Position numbers and translations under genes: made by a program | Notes under the pieces: model-generated | Databases searched by the model: none | Told to the model about the DNA's origin: nothing | Seen by the model: the letters and a program-made list of their open reading frames with translations, nothing else | In this document: piece after piece, positions 1-7,583 of the stretch | How the letters are laid out: each line of letters opens with the position of its first letter | Numbering within the stretch: position 1 is the first letter of the stretch | Assembly (NCBI GenBank): GCA_015068135.1 | Contig: SVLB01000001.1 | Location: forward strand, 44,284-108,283 | Direction of reading: 5' to 3' | Origin: Oscillospiraceae bacterium | Lineage (GTDB): Bacteria > Bacillota > Clostridia > Oscillospirales > Oscillospiraceae | Length of the DNA stretch: 64,000 bases

Positions 1-670
1 GACATTTATACAGGCTTAATATCTTATCAAGGCTGAAATTATACTGACCTTCCCCGTCTTTTAAGTATACGGTGTTTAACTCAAGGGCGATGTTCCTTTT
101 GATGATTTTCTCCAATATGCGGCAGATCTTGTCCTCAAAGATCATAATATCACTTTTTCTTCCCCACTTGCCCGAAATATACCTTACAGGGCAGTGAATA
201 TGGGCCAGAATATCAAAATCAAAGGCGTCCACCGTTTCGTCTAACAAGTCGAAATAAAGACCGATATATTCATTCAGTTCCTCAGCTGATGTCATACAGT
301 TCTGAAAATCAATTCGGTTATACGCAAGAGACCATCCTGCCTTCGGCACAAAATGCACGGAGCATAAAACGGCATCAAAGCCCCCTATGGACAAAACCTC
401 CTCTGCTTTTCTGGGTGCGATGGTGTATTCACCAAGCTCTATCCCTTTCAAGACCTTCAAGTTTTGTCCAAACGATTCCTGAGCCTTTGCGGTGCTCTCC
501 ATGGATGCCGCTATACGGCGGAAGGTATTTCGTTCCATATAAAAATTCATATCCGCGTGATCTGTAATCGTCAGTCCGCTGATACCTTTTTCTATTGCGG
601 ACATACACATCTCGGACACTGTATTTTTTCCGTCAGAATGTACTGTGTGCGTGTGGCAATCAAAAAGCAC
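1..670 (-). CDS. PHP-domain phosphatase, histidinol-phosphatase-like (C-terminus cut by window edge)
   Basis: This gene is absent from the ORF track because it has no stop inside the window; I translated the complement by hand and found it open from a GTG at 670 to base 1. The PHP metal-binding motifs are clear: FDCHTHT near the N-terminus, then SDGK, ITDHAD, GIELGEY and LAHIHCPVRY. This pattern fits the HisK-type histidinol-phosphatase branch of the PHP superfamily, which hydrolyses phosphomonoesters with a trinuclear metal centre. No his genes are visible, so the true substrate is open. GTG at 670 is preferred because a GAGGGGG ribosome site lies about 8 bases upstream; an in-frame GTG at 679 is too close to it. 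The gene is divergent from the AraC regulator at 782. Base composition is lower in GC than the genes after 1650. Confidence 0.8.
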   Translation of the reverse strand, partial: MLFDCHTHTVHSDGKNTVSEMCMSAIEKGISGLTITDHADMNFYMERNTFRRIAASMESTAKAQESFGQNLKVLKGIELGEYTIAPRKAEEVLSIGGFDAVLCSVHFVPKAGWSLAYNRIDFQNCMTSAEELNEYIGLYFDLLDETVDAFDFDILAHIHCPVRYISGKWGRKSDIMIFEDKICRILEKIIKRNIALELNTVYLKDGEGQYNFSLDKILSLYKC

Positions 671-721
671 GGAAATCACCCCCTCTTTTTATATGATATA
701 CCGCATGAAAAGATATTTCCA

Positions 722-750
722 TTGACTATTATGCTCAAAGTATATATAAT
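722..750 (+). promoter_or_regulatory. Sigma-A promoter of the AraC gene
   Basis: TTGACT (722-727) and a perfect TATAAT (745-750) are separated by 17 bases, with the AraC start 31 bases after the -10 box. The promoter lies in the divergent gap between the PHP gene and the regulator. Confidence 0.75.
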
Positions 751-781
751 CCTGCTATAACGCAGATTTAGAGGAAGCACA

Positions 782-1645
782 ATGAACGAACAATATCAAA
801 AAACCAGATACATCTACGGCAAAGGCTGTTCCCTGAGCCATACCGTTGGTATGAGTGCCGAAAAATCCACGCTGTCCTATTTGCACCATGCCAAAGACTG
901 TATTATTTTCTATTTTATTAAAGGCAGCGGAAATGTAAAAATAGAAGGAAAAAAGTATACGATCGCAGAGGGGGATGTGATACTGATCAACCCTTCCGAA
1001 TTGTTTATGTGCGAAATTTACAGCAATACCCATCATGAAAGACTGGTTCTGCGTGTAAACCATAGTATCATGGAGAATTTTTCTCAGGATGGTTCTTCTA
1101 TGCTTTTACCGCTGTACAAAAGAGAAAACGGCAGCAAAAACCACATTCCCCATGACCTTGTAGAATCCATCGGCGCCCAAAAGTACATGGAAGAGATTTT
1201 CAAATATGCAAAATGCTCATCTCCATCACAGAAGATTCTGGCCGTTTGCAAGACCATTGAGCTACTGAATGTGGTTTCGGAATATCTTAGTTCCAACAAG
1301 AAGCCGGCAAGTGCTGTCAGCAACAATTTGATCAACGATGTGGTAAATTTCATCAATGCGCATTTTCACGAGAATGTATCTGTGGAATCTATCGCTTCTG
1401 AATTCCATATTGATAAATCCTACCTTTCTCATCTTTTCAAGGAATATGTAGGAATTCCCTTATGGAACTATGTTATCTGCAAAAGGGTAAATTATTTCAA
1501 TGATCTTGTCATTCAGAATCGTTCCATTGAGGAAGCATATGTTTTGGCGGGGTTTCAAAACTATTCCAATTTTTTCAGGCTATACAAAAAGCACATGAAT
1601 ATGACTCCATCAGAATTCCAACGAACATACAAAACAAGACCGTAA
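782..1645 (+). CDS. AraC-family transcriptional regulator with N-terminal cupin domain
   Basis: The 287-residue protein has a cupin-like sensor half (IIFYFIKGSGNVKIEG, then EGDVILINPSELF) and a C-terminal double helix-turn-helix of the AraC/XylS type over about residues 180-285, including SVESIASEFHIDKSYLSHLF and the closing MTPSEFQRTY. Length is usual for the family. The start follows GAGGA with good spacing. It is divergent from the PHP phosphatase, which is its likely target. The ligand cannot be read from the sequence. Codon use is AT-rich compared with genes after 1650, which suggests a different origin for this segment. Confidence 0.9.
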   Translation: MNEQYQKTRYIYGKGCSLSHTVGMSAEKSTLSYLHHAKDCIIFYFIKGSGNVKIEGKKYTIAEGDVILINPSELFMCEIYSNTHHERLVLRVNHSIMENFSQDGSSMLLPLYKRENGSKNHIPHDLVESIGAQKYMEEIFKYAKCSSPSQKILAVCKTIELLNVVSEYLSSNKKPASAVSNNLINDVVNFINAHFHENVSVESIASEFHIDKSYLSHLFKEYVGIPLWNYVICKRVNYFNDLVIQNRSIEEAYVLAGFQNYSNFFRLYKKHMNMTPSEFQRTYKTRP

Positions 1646-1676
1646 AAAAACTCGTCCATTCCTCGATGGACGAGCT
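1644..1676 (-). terminator. Intrinsic terminator after spoIVB
   Basis: CTCGTCCAT and its complement form a 9-bp stem with a short loop. On the minus strand it is followed by seven T residues, so it ends spoIVB transcription; it may also serve the convergent AraC gene. Confidence 0.8.
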
Positions 1677-1693
1677 TTCCTGATTTTTGGTTT

Positions 1694-2659
1694 TTACGCT
1701 GCTGCATCCAGCATGTTTTCAATGAAGATGCCATATCCGGTGGTTGGGTCGTTCACAAGAACATGGGTCACAGCGCCCACCAGTTTTCCGCCCTGTATAA
1801 TCGGCGAGCCGGACATGCCCTGGACGATGCCGCCGGTGGTTTCCAGGAGTTGGGGATCCGTGATCTTCACCAGCATATTCCGTCCGTCGGTGCGGTTTCC
1901 GGGATAGATTTTCTGGATCTTCACAGAATACTCCTGAACGCTGCTTCCGGAAACGGTACAGCGGATGGTGGCGTTTCCGGTTTTGATCTGCTCCGGTTCG
2001 GCGATGGGCAGGGATTCTCCCCGGATGGGTTGGGTAAGTTTTCCAAACACGCCCTGGGTGCTGTTCTTTTCCAGGCTGCCCACCGGGGCGTTGGGGTCCA
2101 GCTGGCCCATGAGCTGACCGGGAGTGCCGGATCTTCCTTTTTTTACGGAAAGTATCTCGGCCTCATAGGCAGTACCCCGTTTCATATCCAAAAGCTGACC
2201 GCCGGGGCCGTTGACACTGTGGCCCAGGGCACCGAATTTGCCGGAGTCCGGGTCGTACCAGGTAACGGTGCCTACGCCGGTGATCCCCTCTTTCAGATAG
2301 ATCCCCAGCCGGGGACCGTTGGGGGTGATATCCGGCTCTGCAGTCAGGTCCAGAGTTTTTTTATCCCGGAGCAACCGGATCTGTACAGTGCCATGGGAGC
2401 GGCAGAGGGCCTGACGAAGGGCGGCGGCGGTTTCCACCGGGTCGCCGTCAATATGGGTGATCCGGTCACCGGGCAGCAGCCCAGCATTTTTTCCGGAGGG
2501 CAAAGCCTCATCCAGCTTTGCCACCGTCAGGGTGCTGTTTTCCAGGGACAGGCCGATGATCTGTCCCCCGGGGACCAGGGATTGGGCGGCGCTTACCGCC
2601 GGGGTAGTAAGGAATAGAAAGGCCAGGATCAGGCCGGTAAAGCGTATGCATTTTTTCAT
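1694..2659 (-). CDS. spoIVB: SpoIVB-type serine peptidase (sporulation signal protease)
   Basis: This is a 321-residue exported protein with an N-terminal signal/anchor (hydrophobic LILAFLFLTTPAVSA), a PDZ domain at about residues 45-120 and a C-terminal S55 peptidase domain. Catalytic motifs are visible: GALGHSV carries the histidine and GMSGSPI the serine, followed by THVLVNDPTTGYG typical of SpoIVB. In Bacillus, SpoIVB is secreted from the forespore and cleaves SpoIVFA so that pro-sigma-K is processed. I chose the ATG at 2659 (MKKCIRF) because GGAGGG precedes it; the longer ORF-track start lacks a ribosome site. It stands alone and convergent to the AraC gene. It implies a spore-forming or formerly spore-forming host. 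Confidence 0.9.
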   Translation of the reverse strand: MKKCIRFTGLILAFLFLTTPAVSAAQSLVPGGQIIGLSLENSTLTVAKLDEALPSGKNAGLLPGDRITHIDGDPVETAAALRQALCRSHGTVQIRLLRDKKTLDLTAEPDITPNGPRLGIYLKEGITGVGTVTWYDPDSGKFGALGHSVNGPGGQLLDMKRGTAYEAEILSVKKGRSGTPGQLMGQLDPNAPVGSLEKNSTQGVFGKLTQPIRGESLPIAEPEQIKTGNATIRCTVSGSSVQEYSVKIQKIYPGNRTDGRNMLVKITDPQLLETTGGIVQGMSGSPIIQGGKLVGAVTHVLVNDPTTGYGIFIENMLDAAA

Positions 2660-2757
2660 GATGTGCCCTCCATTTCTGTCTGCCCCATTACTATGCCGCA
2701 CCGAATGGCTTCATAACCCATGCAAAAGACGAAAAATCAGGAAAGGCTTTCCTATTC

Positions 2758-2815
2758 ACCTATTGACAAAGTAGGTAAAAGATGCTATGATTTACCCACA
2801 AAGCTACTGGGTAAA
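2758..2815 (+). promoter_or_regulatory. iscS promoter with two palindromes (probable Rrf2/IscR operators)
   Basis: TTGACA (2763-2768) and TATGAT (2786-2791) are 17 bases apart. ACCTATTGACAAAGTAGGT (2758-2776) is an interrupted palindrome over the -35 box. A perfect 8-bp inverted repeat, TTTACCCA and TGGGTAAA with a 9-base spacer (2791-2815), begins at the last base of the -10 box. The operon encodes an Rrf2 regulator, so autoregulation is the simplest inference. Confidence 0.7.
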
Positions 2816-2835
2816 TACCCATAGGAGGAATGACG

Positions 2836-4023
2836 ATGTTAGTTTATGCGGATAATGCCGCTACCACCAAAATGAGCAAGCTGGCAATTGAGACCATGCT
2901 GCCTTATTTTGACAATATTTACGGCAATCCCTCCAGCCTGCACTCCGTAGGCCAGGAGGCAAAAGAGGCCCTGGAGGCCGCCCGCAAGACCGTGGCGGAG
3001 TGCCTTGGCTGCGAGCCCCGGGAGATCTATTTCACCTCCGGCGGCAGTGAAGCCGACAATCAGGCCATTCAGTCTGCGGCCTGGTTTGGTGCCAGAAAGG
3101 GCAAGAAGCATATTATTTCCACGGCCTTTGAGCATCATGCGGTGCTGCACACCCTGGAAAAGCTTCGCAAAGAGGGCTTCGAGATCACCCTTCTGGACGT
3201 GAAGGAGAACCACAACGTCTCGGCACAGCAGGTGAAAGACGCCATCCGGGAGGATACCTGCCTGGTGACCTGCATGTATGCCAACAATGAGATCGGCTCG
3301 GTATTGCCCATTGGGGAAATCGGCGCTGTGTGTAAGGCCGCCGGCGTTCCCTTCCACACCGATGCGGTTCAGGCCGCCGGTCATCTGCACATTGATGTAA
3401 AGGCACAGAATATCGATATGCTGAGCCTGTCTGCCCATAAGTTCCACGGACCCAAGGGTGTTGGCGTGCTCTATGCCCGCCGGGGTATGCCCCTGGTAAA
3501 TGTGATCGAGGGCGGCGCTCAGGAGCGGGGCAAGCGTGCCGGTACGGAAAATATCGCCGGGATCTGCGCCCTGGCCGCGGCTTTGCAGGATGCCTGCAGC
3601 CATATTGACGAAAATGCCGCAAAGGTCACCGCCATGCGGGACAAGCTGATCGAAGGTCTGAGCCAGATCCCCCACTGCGCCCTCAACGGCGACCCGGTGA
3701 ACCGGCTGCCCGGCAATGTGAGCTTCTGCTTCGAGGGTATCGAGGGCGAAAGCCTGCTTCTGTACCTGGATGCCATGGGCATCAGTGCCTCCTCCGGCTC
3801 TGCCTGCACCTCCGGAAGCCTGGATCCCAGCCACGTTCTGCTGGCCATCGGCAGAGTTCACGATGTAGCCCACGGCTCCCTGCGTCTTTCCCTGAGCCAC
3901 TATAACACTATGGAAGAAATGGACCACATTTTGCACTGCGTCCCCCAGGTGGTCCAGCAGCTGCGGAACATGTCCCCGGTGTGGAGAGAACTGCAAAACG
4001 GAGAAAGAACCTACATTCTGTAA
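2836..4023 (+). CDS. iscS: Cysteine desulfurase (NifS/IscS family)
   Basis: This PLP enzyme removes sulfur from cysteine and passes it as persulfide to the IscU scaffold. The protein (about 395 residues) begins VYADNAATT, has the PLP lysine in LSAHKFHGPKG, and carries the mobile catalytic cysteine in SSGSACTSG, as in group I NifS/IscS. I set the start at 2836 because AGGAGG (2823-2828) lies seven bases upstream; the ATG at 2830 is too close. It is first in an iscS-iscU-iscR operon. A NifS-specific role cannot be excluded, but no nitrogenase genes are seen. Confidence 0.93.
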   Translation: MLVYADNAATTKMSKLAIETMLPYFDNIYGNPSSLHSVGQEAKEALEAARKTVAECLGCEPREIYFTSGGSEADNQAIQSAAWFGARKGKKHIISTAFEHHAVLHTLEKLRKEGFEITLLDVKENHNVSAQQVKDAIREDTCLVTCMYANNEIGSVLPIGEIGAVCKAAGVPFHTDAVQAAGHLHIDVKAQNIDMLSLSAHKFHGPKGVGVLYARRGMPLVNVIEGGAQERGKRAGTENIAGICALAAALQDACSHIDENAAKVTAMRDKLIEGLSQIPHCALNGDPVNRLPGNVSFCFEGIEGESLLLYLDAMGISASSGSACTSGSLDPSHVLLAIGRVHDVAHGSLRLSLSHYNTMEEMDHILHCVPQVVQQLRNMSPVWRELQNGERTYIL

Positions 4024-4117
4024 GTTCTGTGGACGGCTGTAGTTACAAGTTAATAATTACGAGTTACAAGTTAAGCAATCATTTGGAATCCAACCATTAT
4101 TTAAGGAGAAATATAGT

Positions 4118-4546
4118 ATGGCACTTTACAGCGAAGTTGTTATGGATCACTTTATGCACCCCCGGAATGTGGGTACTATTGAGAATGCCGACGGTGTGGG
4201 TACCGTGGGCAACGCCAAATGCGGCGATATTATGAAGATCTATCTGAAGATCGAAAACGATACCATCGTGGACGTGAAGTTTGAGACCTTTGGCTGCGGC
4301 AGCGCCATCGCCTCCTCCTCCATGGCTACGGAGATGATCAAGGGCAAGCCCATTTCCGAGGCCCTGCAGCTGACCAATGCGGCAGTTGCCGAAGCCCTGG
4401 ACGGTCTGCCCGCCCACAAGATGCACTGCTCTGTTTTGGCAGAGGAGGCCATCAAGTCCGCCCTGAAGGACTACTATGACAAGAACGGCATTGCCTACGA
4501 TCCCAAGCAGTTTCCTGATTGTGATAACTGCGAACACTGTCATTAA
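4118..4546 (+). CDS. iscU: Iron-sulfur cluster scaffold protein IscU/NifU-like
   Basis: This 142-residue protein is the scaffold on which [2Fe-2S]/[4Fe-4S] clusters are built. The three conserved ligand cysteines are visible in NAKCGD, FGCGSA and MHCSVLA, and the N-terminus (SEVVMDHFMHPRNVG) is typical. The C-terminus has an extra Cys-rich tail, CDNCEHCH, whose role is unknown and which could bind metal. It follows iscS after a 94-base gap containing GGAG and precedes the Rrf2 gene by three bases. Confidence 0.93.
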   Translation: MALYSEVVMDHFMHPRNVGTIENADGVGTVGNAKCGDIMKIYLKIENDTIVDVKFETFGCGSAIASSSMATEMIKGKPISEALQLTNAAVAEALDGLPAHKMHCSVLAEEAIKSALKDYYDKNGIAYDPKQFPDCDNCEHCH

Positions 4547-4549
4547 GCC

Positions 4550-4954
4550 ATGATCGTCTCAACGAAAGGGCGATACGCCCTGCGGGTGATGGTGGGCTTT
4601 GCCATGCGTGGCGGCCAGGAATATGTGCCGCTGAAGGAGATTGCGGAGACGGAAGGCATCAGCCAAAAATATCTGGAATCCATTATGACTGTGCTGAGCA
4701 AGGCGGGCTTTGTGGATGCCGTCCACGGAAAGGGCGGCGGCTACCGGCTGAACCGGTCTCCGGAGGCATACACGGTAGGAAGCATCCTGAAGCTTACCGA
4801 GGGCAGTCTTGCGGCGGTGTCCTGCACTACCCAGGGTCCTGCGGCCTGCTCCCGGTCCACCTGCTGTCAGACCAAGCCCATGTGGGAAAAGCTGGACCGG
4901 CTGATCGACGACTTTTTCGAGGGCATCACCCTGGCAGACCTGCTGAAAGAATGA
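4550..4954 (+). CDS. iscR: Rrf2-family regulator, IscR-like
   Basis: This 134-residue protein has the Rrf2 winged helix (STKGRYALRVM, then ISQKYLESIM, then GKGGGYRL). It has a cysteine cluster, C-x7-C-x4-CC, in the region where IscR binds its [2Fe-2S] cluster. It lies three bases after iscU, so it is probably co-translated. The likely job is to sense cluster status and repress the operon through the palindromes at 2758-2815. CymR-like regulators share the fold but usually lack the cysteines. Confidence 0.88.
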   Translation: MIVSTKGRYALRVMVGFAMRGGQEYVPLKEIAETEGISQKYLESIMTVLSKAGFVDAVHGKGGGYRLNRSPEAYTVGSILKLTEGSLAAVSCTTQGPAACSRSTCCQTKPMWEKLDRLIDDFFEGITLADLLKE

Positions 4955-4960
4955 ATAGGA

Positions 4961-4996
4961 AATCCCGGAGCTGTCAATTGAACAGCTCCGGGATTT
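4961..4996 (+). terminator. Intrinsic terminator of the isc operon
   Basis: AATCCCGGAGCTGT pairs with its exact complement across a short loop and ends in TTTT, seven bases after the iscR stop. Confidence 0.85.
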
Positions 4997-5060
4997 TGGA
5001 TGTAAATGTATCGGCAGAACCCGCAGAGGCGAGCGGCTAAAAGCAGTAAATAGTGAAAAA

Positions 5061-5258
5061 TCAGTTAAACTCCGCATTTCGTAAAGGGCGCAGGTCTTCT
5101 TCTTGGCAAGATGAGGAGATGGCTTTGTAGTATTCTTCCTCGGTTAATGAACTATTATTGATTGAAAAAGACGAATACATTTCCTGCACATCCCCTTCCG
5201 GTTCAAAAGCAAGAAAACAGTCAACCGCCTCGATCCTTAGGGTTTTGACTGTATCACC
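5061..5258 (-). pseudogene. Remnant of an unrecognised gene (C-terminal 65 codons)
   Basis: On the complement a frame stays open for about 65 codons with protein-like composition (for example RIEAVDCFLAF and SLTEEEYYKAIS) and a normal TGA stop. It has no ATG, GTG or TTG at its upstream end, and a TAA lies just before it. A start at the internal GTG or ATG would give only about 40 residues. I do not recognise the family. It sits in a 556-base stretch with no intact gene, beside a hairpin array, which fits gene decay. Confidence 0.4.
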
Positions 5259-5296
5259 TTTTTATTTTATTGTACCACAAAATGCCCCACTTTTCA

Positions 5297-5467
5297 ATGA
5301 TATATCGCTGACACGATATGATATACGGCGTTGCCGTATGATATACTTGCCTGCGGCAAGCATGATATAATATCCGTTCCTCCATATGCCGCAGGCATAT
5401 ATCATCGCACGAAGTGCGATATCATATCGAAGATATATCACCCGTTCCGTAAGGAACGGATATCATT
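5297..5467. repeat. Array of short hairpins separated by ATGATAT / ATATCAT
   Basis: Seven small palindromes (such as ACGGCGTTGCCGT, CGCACGAAGTGCG and CCGTTCC-gta-GGAACGG) are separated by ATGATAT on the left and by its complement ATATCAT on the right. The array is therefore a string of hairpins and also one large inverted repeat centred near 5375. No reading frame is supported. Confidence 0.8.
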
Positions 5468-5468
5468 G

Positions 5469-5508
5469 AAAAAAGTCACCTTTGTCGGTAGACAAAAGTG
5501 ACTTTTTT
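5469..5508 (-). terminator. Terminator of tRNA-Gly(CCC)
   Basis: AAAAGTCAC and GTGACTTTT flank TTTGTC/GACAAA, giving a long stem with A and T tracts on both sides. It lies directly downstream of the minus-strand tRNA. Confidence 0.8.
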
Positions 5509-5510
5509 CA

Positions 5511-5584
5511 TGGAGCAGGGTACGGGAGTCGAACCCGCCTTCACGGCTTGGGAAGCCGTTGTATTACCGATATACGAACCCTGC
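5511..5584 (-). tRNA. tRNA-Gly (anticodon CCC)
   Basis: The complement begins GCAGGGTTCG and ends ACCCTGCTCCA, so the acceptor stem and encoded CCA are complete. The anticodon loop is TTCCCAA between GGC and GCC stem ends, and the T arm contains GGTTCGACTCC. Confidence 0.95.
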
Positions 5585-5595
5585 GTTCGGGAGCC

Positions 5596-5624
5596 ATTAT
5601 AGCACACTGTTTTGTAGAATTCAA
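5596..5624 (-). promoter_or_regulatory. Promoter of tRNA-Gly(CCC)
   Basis: On the complement, TTGAAT and a perfect TATAAT are 17 bases apart, and the tRNA 5' end is about 11 bases beyond the -10 box. Confidence 0.75.
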
Positions 5625-5672
5625 GTGTTTTTTGCTGTTACTTTTTAGTTGCTGTACTCGGGAAGCGGACAC

Positions 5673-5701
5673 TTGATTTCTTTTAAGCAAACAAGTATAA
5701 T
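5673..5701 (+). promoter_or_regulatory. Promoter of the DUF554 gene
   Basis: TTGATT and a perfect TATAAT are separated by 17 bases. The gene starts 57 bases downstream of the -10 box. Confidence 0.7.
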
Positions 5702-5758
5702 TCCGTTTAGATAAACCTGACACTTGGCGTGCTGACCACAGATTTAAGGAGAATGCTT

Positions 5759-6487
5759 ATGATCGGACTGGGTACCCTTGCCAACACTGCCGCAGTGATC
5801 GTTGGCGGCATTTTAGGCTTACTTCTAAAAAACGGCATTGCCAAACGCTTCGAAAAGATCCTCATGCAGGCGCTGGGGCTTGCCACTGTTTTTATCGGCA
5901 TCAGCGGAGTCCTCAAGCACATGCTGGTGGCAGAAAACGGAAGCCTTGACACCCAAGGCACCATGCTTCTGATCTTCAGCCTGGTGATCGGCAGTCTTTT
6001 AGGCCAGTGGATCGATATTGAGGGCAAAATGGAAACCCTGGGCATCAAGCTCAAGGCCCTGGCAAAGGTCAAAAACGACAGCCGCTTCGTAGACGGCTTT
6101 GTGACCACCTCCCTGATCATCTGTGTGGGTGCCATGGCCATCGTGGGTGCCATGGAGGACGGTCTCACGGGAGACTGCTCCATGCTTATGGCAAAATCCC
6201 TTTTGGACTTTGTGATCGTGGTGGTTTTGGCGGCCGCCTATGGCACCGGTGTTGTGTTTTCCGCCATCCCCATTTTTCTGTACCAGGGGCTTATCACCCT
6301 GATCGCCGCGCTGTTCGGTGCAGTGATCAGCCAAACCCTCATAGCGGAGCTTTCCTTTGTGGGCAATGCCCTGGTATTCTGCGTGGGTGTGAATCTGGTA
6401 CGGGAAAAGACCTTCTGTGTTGCCAATATGCTGCCGGCTCTGCTGATCCCGGTTTTTGCAGAACTTTGGCGCGTAGTAATGCACTAA
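5759..6487 (+). CDS. DUF554 family membrane protein (YqgA/YdfK-like)
   Basis: This 242-residue integral membrane protein has about seven hydrophobic segments. It begins with the Gly-rich LGTLANTAAVIVGGILG, typical of DUF554, and later shows ICVGAMAIVGAMEDG. The family is widespread in Firmicutes; its transport or other function is not established. I use the ATG at 5759 because AGGAG lies seven bases before it; the longer start and the ATG at 5753 fit poorly. It appears monocistronic, with its own promoter. Confidence 0.85.
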   Translation: MIGLGTLANTAAVIVGGILGLLLKNGIAKRFEKILMQALGLATVFIGISGVLKHMLVAENGSLDTQGTMLLIFSLVIGSLLGQWIDIEGKMETLGIKLKALAKVKNDSRFVDGFVTTSLIICVGAMAIVGAMEDGLTGDCSMLMAKSLLDFVIVVVLAAAYGTGVVFSAIPIFLYQGLITLIAALFGAVISQTLIAELSFVGNALVFCVGVNLVREKTFCVANMLPALLIPVFAELWRVVMH

Positions 6488-6542
6488 AGTGAAACCAAAA
6501 AGCATCCCCGCCGTGGCATCGTTGCTATGAAAGTACCGCCCT

Positions 6543-6598
6543 TGTAGGGGCCGAAGACCACTTCGGCCCGCGGGCCGGTGTAGGCACCGGCCCCTACA
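6543..6598. repeat. GTAGGGGCC-type palindromic intergenic repeat
   Basis: TGTAGGGGCCG at one end and CGGCCCCTACA near the other form the outer stem, with a second hairpin (CCGAAG/CTTCGG) inside. It lies between convergent genes and resembles shorter palindromes elsewhere in the window (22137, 33252, 58054). Confidence 0.7.
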
Positions 6599-6660
6599 GT
6601 GCTTTCGTTCATAGCGGTAGGTTTAACGTGGGTGGATCGTTATGAAAATGCCACACGAGC

Positions 6661-7443
6661 CTATTTTCTCAGGGCTTTTACATATTGTGTGGGGCTCAGG
6701 CCCGTATAGGTTTTGAACATCTTGGAAAAATGGTACACGCTGGCATATCCCACGCTTTGCGCCACCTGGGCAATGGAGCCGTAGTCACTGGATAAAAGAT
6801 CCTTGGCCTTTTGGGTGCGCAGGCGGTTCAGATACCGGATGGGCGAGATCCCGTACACCGCCTCAAAGGATTTGCGAAAATATACCGTACTGATCCCGCA
6901 CAGCCCTGCCAAATGATCGTTGGTGATGGTCGGATCATAATAATGCTCCTGCAGGTAACGGATCGCCGGGGAAAGGCGGTTCTGCTTTTCCTTGGAGGTA
7001 TATTCCTTCTCTGCGGAGCGCAGCAGCTGTAAAAGCAGTCCTGAAAGCAAATATCTTGCCTCCAGCCCTGCCTCCGGTGTAGCAAGCCGGAGGCATTTTT
7101 CTATCTTGAGAAAGGCGTTGCGAAAGAAGCTGCTGTCACTGACCTGAAAGCTTACCAGCCGGTCATAGGTCTGCAGGGCATCAAATTCAATGAGCAGGCA
7201 CTCCCCTTCCTCCGCACAGATCCAGCTGTAATCACTGCCCCGGGGCAAAAGCACCGGATGGAGGCTGTCGGAAAGGATCGGATCCTCCCCCGGATGGTAG
7301 AAGGTTTTTCCCGTGTGCTTGAGGGCCACTGCCCACCGGGAGCGATGCTTCCGGTACACCGGCATTTCCATAGCCTGGTTTAGAAAACGGTTTGCCGCCA
7401 CCACATTGACCACAGTAATATCATAATCAAAATTGACAACCAT
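6661..7443 (-). CDS. AraC-family regulator of the adjacent operon
   Basis: The 260-residue protein has an N-terminal cupin-type sensing domain (FYHPGEDPILSDSLHPVLLP) and a C-terminal AraC double HTH, with ITNDHLAGLCGISTVYFRK, then VAQSVGYASVYHFSKMF and TGLSPTQYV. The start is set at the ATG (7443) after AGAGGTGG rather than the GTG at 7452, which lies inside that ribosome site. It is divergent from the six-gene operon at 7584-13494 and is probably its activator. The effector is unknown. Confidence 0.88.
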   Translation of the reverse strand: MVVNFDYDITVVNVVAANRFLNQAMEMPVYRKHRSRWAVALKHTGKTFYHPGEDPILSDSLHPVLLPRGSDYSWICAEEGECLLIEFDALQTYDRLVSFQVSDSSFFRNAFLKIEKCLRLATPEAGLEARYLLSGLLLQLLRSAEKEYTSKEKQNRLSPAIRYLQEHYYDPTITNDHLAGLCGISTVYFRKSFEAVYGISPIRYLNRLRTQKAKDLLSSDYGSIAQVAQSVGYASVYHFSKMFKTYTGLSPTQYVKALRK

Positions 7444-7464
7444 AGTTTCCACCTCTTTCGGAAT

Positions 7465-7493
7465 AATATAGCATACTCCTTGCTTTTTTGCAA
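7465..7493 (-). promoter_or_regulatory. Promoter of the AraC gene (minus strand)
   Basis: TTGCAA and TATATT on the complement are 17 bases apart, about 21 bases from the chosen start. Confidence 0.6.
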
Positions 7494-7510
7494 ATATATC
7501 GTATCATAAT

Positions 7511-7562
7511 TGATAAAAATATCAGAATCCCCATTTACAAATCCGGGTGCCTATTTTATCCT
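7511..7562 (+). promoter_or_regulatory. Operon promoter with upstream palindrome (candidate AraC site)
   Basis: TTTACA (7534-7539) and TATCCT (7557-7562) are 17 bases apart. Just upstream, TGATAAAAATATCA (7511-7524) is a palindrome next to another ATCA-TGAT pair. An activator site there would suit the divergent AraC protein; this is inference. Confidence 0.5.
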
Positions 7563-7583
7563 ATAGAAAAGGAGGTATATCGC

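Noticed and set aside
2839-3996. 385-residue minus-strand ORF across iscS
   Set aside because: IscS has its lysine and cysteine motifs on the plus strand with promoter and ribosome site; the antisense frame has none.
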